Shown here: positions 50,350 to 64,000 of the stretch, piece after piece
Numbering within the stretch: the stretch's first letter is position 1
Layout: every line of letters starts with the position of its first letter
Source: Piscicola geometra
Taxonomy: Eukaryota; Annelida; Clitellata; Hirudinida; Piscicolidae
DNA: 64,000 nt
NCBI GenBank assembly: GCA_943735955.1
Contig: OX030955.1
Location: 12,427,383 to 12,491,382, forward strand
Direction of reading: 5' to 3'
Position numbers and translations under genes: made by a program
Notes under the pieces: model-generated
What the model saw: only the letters and a program-made list of their open reading frames with translations
Database searches by the model: none
What the model was told of the DNA's origin: nothing

Positions 50350-51241
50350 TTTGGTTAGCAGCTGCCATCTTGGCAGCCGCTTTAACCGTTTAATGATTTT
50401 GTTAAATAGTTTGTCTTCTGATCTAATAATTTAGTTTTTTTTAAACTTCAAATAATAATAATAATTTATATCTTTTCTTGTTTTTTGGTTTTAAATTTAT
50501 CTTGCTCTCGGAACTAAAATCTTCAACCAATAACTGTGTAACGGACTACAATAAAAACTTATTTTAAAAGGAAGAAGTGCCAAAGCCTCAAATTAAGCAC
50601 CAATGCACAGCTTGAAAGCACCCACTGGCTACCTACTTCACAAGGCAGATGAGCTCTGCTGATGAAGGACAGACTGTCAGAACGAATTTTCTACACATGA
50701 CTGTGTTTATGAAGAAGTGCCAGGGCCTCAAAGTGAGCACCAGTACACAGCTTGCATGCACCCACTGGCTACCTACTTTACAAGGCAGTTGAGTTCTGCA
50801 GATGAAGAACAGACTGTCAGAACGAATCTTCTACACATGACTGTGTTTATGTCTATTATCTATTGAAATCTTGCTATTTTCATCTCAGACGTATTAGACA
50901 ATTATTACCTTACTTAGATGACCCTTCTTTAAAGATGTTAGTTTATGCACTTTTTCTATCTCGAATTGAATATTGTAATTCACTCTATTATAATTTACTT
51001 GAAAGTACTTTAAAACCATTTTAATTATGCAGCTAAAATCGTTAGCCGTACTCCTATTTATCATCACATTATGCAGGTCCATATATTTGGAACTCATTAC
51101 CTCCTTATTTAGCTACTTTTTAATCATTATTTACTTTTCGTAAGGATCTGAAGACATATCTGTTTAACAAATTCATTTACCAGCGCTCTTGAATTTGAGG
51201 AAAGAGCGCTATAGAAATTGATTTGATTGATTGATTGATTG
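50350..51241 (+). mobile_element. LINE-derived composite repeat, copy C, retaining a reverse-transcriptase fragment
   Basis: Same start hairpin and two RPA12-like units (from 50571 and 50711) as copies A and B. It also keeps about 140 bp at 50938-51076 that translates, across a frame change, to LVYALFLSRIEYCNSLYYN and AAKIVSRTPIYHHI. These are motifs of the CR1/L2-type reverse-transcriptase C-terminus (family patterns SRLDYCNSLLYGL and AARLVTRTP). It ends KTYLFNKF, the AGCGCTCTT hairpin and (GATT)n. This shows the 3' part of the family is a CR1/L2-like LINE. Confidence 0.8.
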
Positions 51242-51829
51242 AGCAATACCTGTTTGAAATAGTGTCAACCGAGCTCTATTATTGCCATCGGTTAGGCGTT
51301 AATAATACAGTGAGAGAAAACTAAAAATAATACTACAATATGAAGATTTAGTGATCAATAATAAATCATAATAAATACTAATAGAGCATTTGAATAATTT
51401 ATTTATAAAAAAAAGAAAAAATAGTAAAGGTGAAGAATGGAAAGTATAAAAAATAACGTATTTTGTGAATAATGATTATAATCTATTATGCATAAAATAT
51501 CTTGGAGATAAAATCTTGAATAATGTGAATAAATAGAAACTCAAATAAAAAATCCATTAAGTGCGTGACATGTAAGTTTCGAAGACAAAATAGTGGATGG
51601 AGTAGATAAGAGGCATTTGAGGAAATAAATGGCTTCATGAATGAAAGGATGGATTGTTGGATGGATGTGTAGATGAATGAATGGATAGATGGATGAACTG
51701 ATGGATAGATAGATTGATAGAAGAATAAATTTCAAATTTTAATGTTCAGATAAGACTAATTCTATTTATGCCTCTCCAATAAAACCTCTTCGTTAGAGAT
51801 GCCTTGGGAAACTGATGATGCAATAAAAG

Positions 51830-52800
<971 letters not shown>

Positions 52801-53461
52801 TTATTGATGATCTTTAAAACGTGGAAGGCTAGTCTACATGTATTTAATATGCGAAGAAGTTGTCATAGTGATGGCAAGAGTTGAAGAAATTGAATGGAAG
52901 TTTTTGAAATGAGAGAGATTGGGTCTGACGTGGAGATGTTTCAAGGAATTTGAGGAAAGAGCGCTATAGAAATGTATTTGATTGATTGATTAAAAATGTG
53001 CAAGTGGTGTAGAGTTGGTGTGGAGGTGGTGTGGAAGAGTGGGAAGGGGTAGGTTGAGTGGGTGATCTTGAATCAATTCAGTGCGAACACACAAACGAAA
53101 GACAGAGCGAAATTAAAATGCAGTAAGTGAATCTTCAGCCGTGAGCACCTAATCTAATGCTTGTAAGTAACTTTAAATTAAAAAACAGCAAAAGATTGGA
53201 AACTTTTAAGCAAAAGACACAATCTTGTGTTGCGATAACAAGTGAGCTTTTGAGGATATGACTAGCCTGCTTCTTTATTGGCAAGTGGCGTGATGGCAAT
53301 GTGGCATTGTGAGATGTGAACGACATAGAATCTTTGAAGGATTTTTCTTGTTCGTAAGATCGACGAAGAGTTAAGATGATGAGGCTAGAAGATATAGGCT
53401 GAAAGATGATGGCAGAAAACAGTTTCATTTATAGAATCCCCATTCTTGAGATTTTATTTTG

Positions 53462-53607
53462 CAGGGTCAGCGATCTGCTGCAAATCTTGGGGGATCCGAC
53501 CCAGAATGGGCAGCGATCCTGGGGGGTCCTGGGAGAGTTTTTACTATTAAGGTGGACCCCTCACTACTAAAAAGTGGAGGGTCTGGACCCCAGGATCGCC
53601 GCCCATG
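53462..53607. mobile_element. hAT-type MITE, family 1, copy 5 (internally deleted)
   Basis: 146 bp, both termini kept (CAGGGTCAGCGATCTGCTGC and GGATCGCCGCCCATG), middle lost. Flanks TTATTTTG and GTAGTTTG agree at six of eight positions. Confidence 0.7.
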
Positions 53608-53864
53608 GTAGTTTGATTATATTCCACCACTATGCCATACTCCTTATCTTCATTATTTTTTAGCAGGATTTTTAAACTATCGCCATAATTGTAAAAAAAG
53701 AAATATAAAAAAATTAATAAAATTATTAAAAAATAATAATAATAAATTAAGTTAAAAAAAGAAATAAAAATAAATTAAGTTGAAAAAATATATATTAATA
53801 AATTGAGTTTAAAAAATTATGTTAAATAAATAATTAATAATAATAAATTGAGTTAAAAGAATAA

Positions 53865-54090
53865 AGCGGGGATGGCTTAGATGGTAGACGTCGGACTTGC
53901 AACTTAAAGGTTGCCAGTTCGAATCCTTGGAAGCAACCGTGAACTATCATATACCTAGTGTATATGATGCGGTGTTTGCGACGTATGCATTGTGAGATGT
54001 GTACGTCGTGTGGAGTGGCGCCTCGGCGCATTAGAACCATGGTTCACAGAACCATTGTAACATGGCCTGCGTCTGTTAGGCTGTGAACAG
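53865..54090 (+). mobile_element. tRNA-derived SINE, family 1, copy 2
   Basis: A tRNA-like head with A box GATGGCTTAGATGG and B box AGTTCGAATCC. The body is shared with the copy at 21845-22060 (cctagtgtatatgatgcgg, gtggagtggcgcctc). The tail acatggcctgcgtctgttagg is also seen, isolated, near 40930. Confidence 0.75.
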
Positions 54091-54273
54091 TATAGACAAA
54101 AAAAAGAATTAGTTGATAAAATTAATAATAATAATAATAGTAATCATCATCACCATTATTATCCTCATCATCATCCTCACTTTTCAATTAACTTTTAACT
54201 GACAACTCTTAGCACCCTTCCGTAACAACAGCACATCACTCTTTAGTGCATTCACAAAGATACACGCACCAAA

Positions 54274-54950
54274 GCATCCATCCATCCATCCATCCATCCA
54301 TCCATCCATCCATCCATCCATCCATCCATCCATCCATCCATCCATCCATCCATCCATCCATCCATCCATCCATCCATCCATCCATCCATCCATCCATCCA
54401 TCCATCCATCCATCCATCCATCCATCCATCCATCCATCCATCCATCCATCCATCCATCCATCCATCCATCCATCCATCCATCCATCCATCCATCCATCCA
54501 TCCATCCATCCATCCATCCATCCATCCATCCATCCATCCATCCATCCATCCATCCATCCATCCATCCATCCATCCATCCATCCATCCATCCATCCATCCA
54601 TCCATCCATCCATCCATCCATCCATCCATCCATCCATCCATCCATCCATCCATCCATCCATCCATCCATCCATCCATCCATCCATCCATCCATCCATCCA
54701 TCCATCCATCCATCCATCCATCCATCCATCCATCCATCCATCCATCCATCCATCCATCCATCCATCCATCCATCCATCCATCCATCCATCCATCCATCCA
54801 TCCATCCATCCATCCATCCATCCATCCATCCATCCATCCATCCATCCATCCATCCATCCATCCATCCATCCATCCATCCATCCATCCATCCATCCATCCA
54901 TCCATCCATCCATCCATCCATCCATCCATCCATCCATCCATCCATCCATC
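54274..54950. repeat. 677-bp perfect (ATCC)n array
   Basis: About 169 uninterrupted CATC/ATCC tetranucleotide units. No variant repeat was noticed inside. Confidence 0.95.
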
Positions 54951-57824
54951 ATCAACACGATCACCACAAATAATAAACATACAAATAATAAAAACTATGG
55001 CGAGTGTCTTGATGGCAACTGAATGAAGGAGTGGAGAGATAAATAACTTTGTGGAAAAAGATGAGAATGATTGCGAAAAGGTAAGATAATATCTATATAC
55101 ATTTTCAGCTGCTTTTAGACTTTCCAAACGTAATTCCACAAACCTAATTTGAGTCTTGACTTACGGAAGACCAAACGATGCATCACGTGCCATTCATCAG
55201 ACGAGTTTCCTCTTAGCTTCGTTCCGAGGAAAATCCCGACGATTCCCATCTTGCACGCCTTGTTATTAATTGGATGAATGGCGCCTTGTAATGAAACCTA
55301 TAACGATAAACGATGTGTGCCCGCTTGCACGTTGAAGGGTGCAAGTCCTATGCAGAACGTCAACTACGAGCTTTAGTGCTTTTCATGACGCATAATGATG
55401 AATTGTTTTCGAATGGATTAGGGATACGTACTTAGGATTATGATGTATGCTGGATGCAATTATGTTGCATAATGATAAGTTGGTAATACCCACTATGTAT
55501 TATTAGCATCAGGCTGGCTTATTGATGTGTTATTAGCATCATCCTGCTTATTTATATTGAGAATGTAACGACAAGATGGAGGTGTGTTATGTCGTCTCAA
55601 ATAGAGTCAGGCATACTGGAAACACCTTCAAAGAACCTTACATGCCTCCAGAGATTTGCTATTACTGGCCAAGTGAAAAAAAAAGAAAGTATGTTCAGAA
55701 AGAGGAAGAGGTGTAGAGGAAAGTGGAGGGGTAGATAGAAAAAAAGAAATTAGGAGTGGAATCAAAATATACACCTGTTTCAGCTTTGAAGATTTAAATT
55801 TAATTAATTAATTCAATGTTTTTTCTTCAATTTAATTTTTTTAAAAATAAATGCGAGTTTTTTTTTAAATTACTGAAATTCTTCCGCATCACCACTCCAC
55901 CCTCCAACTGATTCTCTATAGAGATTGCCCTAGAAGCGGAAGCAAAAAATTACAATTCGAAGGCATAATTCTCGTGAAATAAATCGTTTCAACTCTTTCG
56001 AGGATAACTCCCTGACAAACTTTCAGAAATGTTTAGTCGCTCGGACCCGCCATTAGCTGAACCCTTCCAATATGTTGTTATTGAACTAAAAAAAATTTGA
56101 TGAAATTTTCAATTATTTTTTTTTATTTTGTAATTAATATTTTGATATAATTTATAAATATTTCATGAGCTTTCCATAAATTTTTATACCACAATTTAGC
56201 ATGAATTGTGAAGTATTCTTGCAATCTTTCTATCTTTGATTTAAGTTAATTTTATATAGTGTGTGTTTGATAAGCGTAGAGGATGGTCCGGGTGCCTGTG
56301 GGACTCTCAAGGAACGAGAATAAAAATAAAAATGGGAATGATAATTAAATTCTGAAACGGGGAGAATCGGGAACCGGTCATTCATCTCCGACTTTTATAA
56401 ATCTCCAAAACTAAAAAAAATAATGAATTGGAAAAATCAAAATTAAGTTTCAGAAAAAAATAGAGATTCAAGCTTATTAAAAAAGACGCTTAATTTCAAA
56501 CCCGCAATGGAAAAAAAGTTTTTAAAAACATTTAACTTGTAATTATTTTTTATTCAAGGAAGTAAAACCGGAAAATATCATTAAAAATTTCAATGAAAAG
56601 GTTCAAAAGGTTATTTTTCTACCACTGAGAAGTTGCTGAAGAACTCCTTGCAGGGACTTGATGCAGTGATGCTCTTCCAATATTTTCCCAAAGTCTTCGT
56701 CTGGCCCAGGGACAGGATTTTTTTGTGAAAGAAAAAAAAATGTCAGAGAACTCTATAAAACTGAAAACTTTAGTATACTTTCTTTACAATTTAATTTAAA
56801 AAAAATATTTTTTTTTATACAAGTGTATATTATGCAATAATATGCTGCTTGGGAAAGTAGCACACTAGCTGATGAATATTAAACACTCCTGGAAACGTTT
56901 CCATATAGATTTTTCCATCAAAGCCAGTGTTTTTGAATAATTCAAAGTTAATAACTTTATACCTTTTTTCGTAATGGGCGCGACGATCTTTCAGTATTTC
57001 GAAAGCATTTATTTTTCTTCTGATCAGTTGTTCCCTTCTAAAATAATTATATTTCTATCTTGAAAAGCATTGGATAATTAAGAGCACTTTTGTTTTATTT
57101 GGTTAGCAGCAGCCATTTGCAGCCACTTTTACTTTCGTATTAATTTGTTGAATATTAATTTTGAAATGTAATATTTTAATTTACAAATTTAAACAAAAAT
57201 CTTTTTTAGTAAAACAGATTTTAAAAAAAAGATGTTTTAAAATGCTCTCTTTAAACGACTTGCTTTCAGAATTTAAATATGCAAGATGTTGTTTTCCGTT
57301 AAAATTTCCTAGAAAATTTCAAAAAACTCCACCCTATCTTCACTGAAGAAAACTTGTGATTTTTATTTTCCGTGAAAAGTTAATGGTGAAAAAATATATC
57401 TTTTTATATATTCATGATAATTTGCTACAAAAATTGTTAATTTATTTAAAGACATTTTTCAATCAAAGTTCTAACCTTAACCTCTAACCCTAATCCCTTC
57501 TCCTAATCTTAACCCCTAACTTCAACTTTTAACCCTAACTTTAACTTCAACCCCTAACTCCAATCCCTAACCCTAACCCTTTACTCTAACCATTGACTCT
57601 AACCCCTTACTCTAACCCGTGATCTGAATTAAATGTAAACAGTACATTGTAAATGAAAAGCTATAAAAACGAAGATAATATTTTATTAATGATATTGTCT
57701 GCATTAAATCATTTTTATAGATACACCTTTTCTCATTTTACTTAATTTACATAATTATTTAAAACCATTTTTTTGTTATTATTGGAGTCAGATCCGCCAA
57801 TACCGTGCGACTTTTAACTAGCTC
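54951..57824. other. AT-rich intergenic DNA with a degenerate telomere-like tract
   Basis: No gene recognised. A hairpin-motif relic of the LINE-derived repeats (ggttagcagcagccatttgc) sits at about 57101. A degenerate ctaaccctaa/ccttaacc tract runs from about 57470 to 57620. Confidence 0.4.
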
Positions 57825-57825
57825 C

Positions 57826-58790
57826 ATCTATCCATCCATCCATCCATCCATCCATCCATCCATCCATCCATCCATCCATCCATCCATCCATCCATCCATC
57901 CATCCATCCATCCATCCATCCATCCATCCATCCATCCATCCATCCATCCATTCATCCATCCATCCATCCATCCATCCATCCATCCATCCATCCATCCATC
58001 CATCCATCCATCCATCCATCCATCCATCCATCCATCCATCCATCCATCCATCCATCCATCCATCCATCCATCCATCCATCCATCCATCCATCCATCCATC
58101 CATCCATCCATCCATCCATCCATCCATCCATCCATCCATCCATCCATCCATCCATCCATCCATCCATCCATCCATCCATCCATCCATCCATCCATCCATC
58201 CATCCATCCATCCATCCATCCATCCATCCATCCATCCATCCATCCATCCATCCATCCATCCATCCATCCATCCATCCATCCATCCATCCATCCATCCATC
58301 CATCCATCCATCCATCCATCCATCCATCCATCCATCCATCCATCCATCCATCCATCCATCCATCCATCCATCCATCCATCCATCCATCCATCCATCCATC
58401 CATCCATCCATCCATCCATCCATCCATCCATCCATCCATCCATCCATCTATCCATCCATCTATCCATCCATCTATCCATCCATCTATCCATCCATCTATC
58501 CATCCATCTATCCATCCATCTATCCATCCATCTATCCATCCATCTATCCATCCATCTATCCATCCATCTATCCATCCATCTATCCATCCATCTATCCATC
58601 CATCTATCCATCCATCTATCCATCCATCTATCCATCCATCTATCCATCCATCTATCCATCCATCTTTCCATCCATCTATCCATCCATCTATCCATCCATC
58701 TATTCATCCATCTATCCATCCATCTATCCACCCACCTATCTATCCATCTATCCATCCATCTATACATCCGTATATACATCCATCTATTTA
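57826..58790. repeat. (ATCC)n array grading into a 12-bp higher-order repeat
   Basis: Pure (ATCC)n to about 58446 with one TTCATC variant near 57951. From there to about 58790 every third unit is CTAT, giving a regular 12-bp ctatccatccat period that decays at the right edge. Confidence 0.93.
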
Positions 58791-58799
58791 TCCATTTAT

Positions 58800-61299
<2,500 letters not shown>

Positions 61300-61670
61300 C
61301 ATGGGCGGCGATCCTTAGAGGGTCCTGGGATCCAAACTCCCTCACTTTTTGGTAGTGAGAGGGTCTGCCTTAATGTACTCTTCCACTTTTTTCAATAAAA
61401 ACATTTTAAAACTTTTTTTTTGGAGTGAACATCATCGTCAAACATGGCATAAAACAGAATGTTTACATATGAATAATTGTGAGTATGTGCATTTATAGTT
61501 AAAGCTGTCTAAAACAAATCTGTTCATTGCTTACATAAATTTTCGTATCGCAACAGAAGTTTAAAAATGTTTTTTAAGTGGGGAGAAGGGGCTCCGGACT
61601 CCAGGAGCCTCTATGGATCGACCATGCTGGGTAGGAACCCTCCAAGATTTGCAGCAGATCGCCACCCCTG
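61300..61670. mobile_element. hAT-type MITE, family 1, copy 6, with exact 8-bp duplication
   Basis: 371 bp from CATGGGCGGCGATCC to GATCGCCACCCCTG. It is flanked on both sides by GTTGAAAT (61292-61299 and 61671-61678). This is the best-preserved copy and defines the family termini. Confidence 0.82.
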
Positions 61671-61678
61671 GTTGAAAT

Positions 61679-64000
61679 ACCCCATCATTTCACAAAAAGA
61701 CTGAATGTAAAAGCAATAAGGCTCGTTAAAAATGAGATGAACATGAACCTCTTTAAATTTCCATTCTTCCACACTCCATTTTCCCCATCCTCATCCCTTC
61801 CAACACCCGTCCTCTCTTCGAGTTCACGTTGATTTATCTAGACCTCGTTAAAATCCTCAGAACCCATGTGGCCCGATGAATAAACTTTTCAATATTTCAA
61901 ATGGCTCTTTCTATTCCACGGAAGTCGTCACAACTTCTTCCTGCAAGCTTTGTTCAGGCGGAAGTAGTTGGATTTAGAGAGTTCTGCGTGCTTTTGAATC
62001 TTTCTTGACGCTCATGCAATTCGTTAATAGTTTTGGTATGCTTAGAAATCGCTTTATTTATGACTTGCTCCACTTAATTCAACTATTTAACTTTTAGAAT
62101 TTAAAGTTCAGGATTTCCAAAAAGTATTATCATATTTTAATGGAAATTTATAGTATTAATATTAGGTGTGTATTTGAGTCTTTGCCGTTTATTGGGCTCA
62201 TGAATCCTTCAACTAGCAAAATAAATAATAAGCAAGTAAAATAAAAGTTTGATCATTTTTTGCTGCATTTTTGCTTCATTTCATCATTTGAAAAAATTAA
62301 AATATGAAAAAAAGACATTTCTTCAGAGGCTGTTGACGAAGCCACTTATTTTTGGGGTTTTCCACAAAAAGTAAAGCGCTTCTCACCAATGTCTTGAACC
62401 ATTTACCGAAACAAAAGATAGTCCAAAAAAACAATGTCCAAAGTGTACAATGGGTAAAAAATACTTTTTCCTGAGTATTTATTTACTCTTAAAACAAAAT
62501 GAGTTTTGTCATTATGTTCAAGTTCTTGGGTCTGTCTCTCGTTGTATTGTGGTGGTTTTTCTTTCAGTGTTTGTCTCAAATCTAATAATTTATGTTTATT
62601 CTGTAATAGCTTATTTGAGTTAGAGCTGCTCGTAACACCCTACGAATAGATGGTCTGATCAAATTTAAACAAAGAGTTTCAAGCTGTGACTATCCGAAGA
62701 GTCTAAAGCTTTCCCTGGCTTAAATAAAGGTATTTACTTTTGTAAATCGTGATATATGAATTCTTAATACCAGTTTAAATTTTATGTGAAATAATTTTAT
62801 TTTAGACTATGGAGCAGGTGTTTTCATGCCAAAAACGTATTTTTTCATCTATTGGCTCTTAGTTTTAAGTAATTCAGAACCCTTGATTTTGCACTTCTAC
62901 AAATGCTGTTAGATGTTTTTTGACGGTTTATGATCAGCTTCTAAAAGTTTTTTAAGTTGAAATTGTGTCTGGAAAAAATCTTTATTGACTGATGTCTAGA
63001 ATTCTTTATTTTTAACTATATTTTATTCCTCGATAATCAAAATCGCCAGTTTTGACGCGTTTAAAGAATTCTTTCGTGTTTTTAAGACATTTTTTCCTAT
63101 ATTTCTCTGGAAGAATTCCAAGTTTTCAAGAATTTTGGTTTTTTAAATTAACGTAGTGTAATAGAAATCCACGCAACAATGATTTATTAGCCACAAATTA
63201 GAATGTTTCACTTTAGGATTAGAACATTTTTCACACTTTAAATGATGGCAGACACTGATTAAAAAAATAAATTATTTTACTTCAATTTGGAGGCATTAAA
63301 ATCAGAAAGTATGAATTCTCTATCTTGTAGTCGTGTTTTGGGTAGAATGAGGCGAGTTCTAGATAAAGCGAGTTCTGAATGATGCGGGTTTTTGAGTTTT
63401 TGCTGAACTAAATGGCTTTGACTTATTACCTCGTCCATTCACCAAAGTAATTAGAATTGTTCCCATGTTATTTCGTGTTTTCTGTCTTTCTAAATCTTTT
63501 CAAAAAAATACTTTTAAAAGCTAGACGTTTTTTAATGTAAAATTTTTTTAAAATACAAATTTTGCTTTATTATTAAATCTGTTGGTTTTCAAACGACCTT
63601 AAATTCCCATGTATTCAAATGACATTAAAACAAAATTAATCTGACAAATTTGGCATTAAAAAACTTTTCTTAATTCTTATTTACAAAAAATTCTAAAAAG
63701 TTGGAATGGTTAATTAACTTTTAAATCTGCAACTAGATCGTCGACAAAAATGTAAGTGCTATTTTAAGAAGATAGAATGGCTTATTAGCTTTTTAATCTG
63801 CAACAAGTTCACAGCACCAAAGTTTTTTTAAAGTGTTCTAAATGTCATTTTCAAGCACATCAGAACTTTTAAACAGCGTTCGAAATCATTTGCGACTTCT
63901 TCTACCTATAATCCATTCATTTCTTTATTTAGAAAGTAAATTTCTTTGAGCATGATACCAATCCAATTTAAATTTGAAATTTATAAGGCAGTTGCTTGAA
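61679..64000. other. AT-rich intergenic DNA, nothing recognised
   Basis: No ORF of note, no repeat shared with the rest of the window and no RNA gene seen on either strand. Confidence 0.35.

Noticed and set aside
54184..55139. Frames of repeated SIHP or MDGW
   Set aside because: Translation of the (ATCC)n array. The same applies to 57805-59121.

Overview
The window reads as nuclear DNA of an invertebrate animal. Genes are split by GT-AG introns, two tRNA genes have eukaryotic form, tRNA-derived SINEs and several classes of decayed transposon are present, and short CCCTAA tracts occur. The phylum cannot be fixed from sequence alone. Intergenic DNA is AT-rich. The introns are packed with simple repeats to an unusual degree.

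Genes, left to right. (1) 161-825 (+): the last two exons of an FTSJ3/Spb1-type rRNA 2'-O-methyltransferase. (2) 2737-2809 (-): tRNA-Arg(CCT). (3) 4577-31097 (-): a complete GH38 lysosomal-type alpha-mannosidase (MAN2B1 homologue). I could assemble it exon by exon: 25 exons, 3168 nt, 1055 residues, with all intron phases agreeing. Its introns hold di-, tri- and tetranucleotide arrays and minisatellites, a tRNA-Val(CAC) gene (19521-19593), two SINE-like inserts and, antisense in intron 5, an apparently intact non-LTR retrotransposon. (4) 42817-43597 (+): the last three exons of a mitochondrial [2Fe-2S] ferredoxin of the FDX2 type.

The retrotransposon ORF (through 27651) carries a 2A-like DIESNPGP motif, three PHD-like zinc fingers, an APE endonuclease, a reverse transcriptase, RNase H and a C-terminal zinc knuckle. 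This is an I/Ingi-like layout.

The rest (31-42 kb and 44-64 kb) is repeat-rich intergenic DNA. It holds: a hAT-type MITE family with 8-bp target duplications (six copies); two further hAT-like non-autonomous elements; a hAT transposase relic; a MULE transposase relic; a decayed LINE reverse-transcriptase tail; a 2.4-kb foldback element whose inverted ends are arrays of a 16-bp unit; a 243-bp palindromic element with a telomere-like core; and very long (AC)n and (ATCC)n arrays.

The most unusual observation concerns three LINE-derived repeats (about 35.4, 45.6 and 50.3 kb) and the foldback element. All carry tandem copies of a segment that translates to the TFIIS-type zinc-ribbon signature of RNA polymerase I subunit RPA12 (C-x2-C followed by RQMSSADEGQTV). 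This looks like a host exon captured and amplified by mobile DNA.
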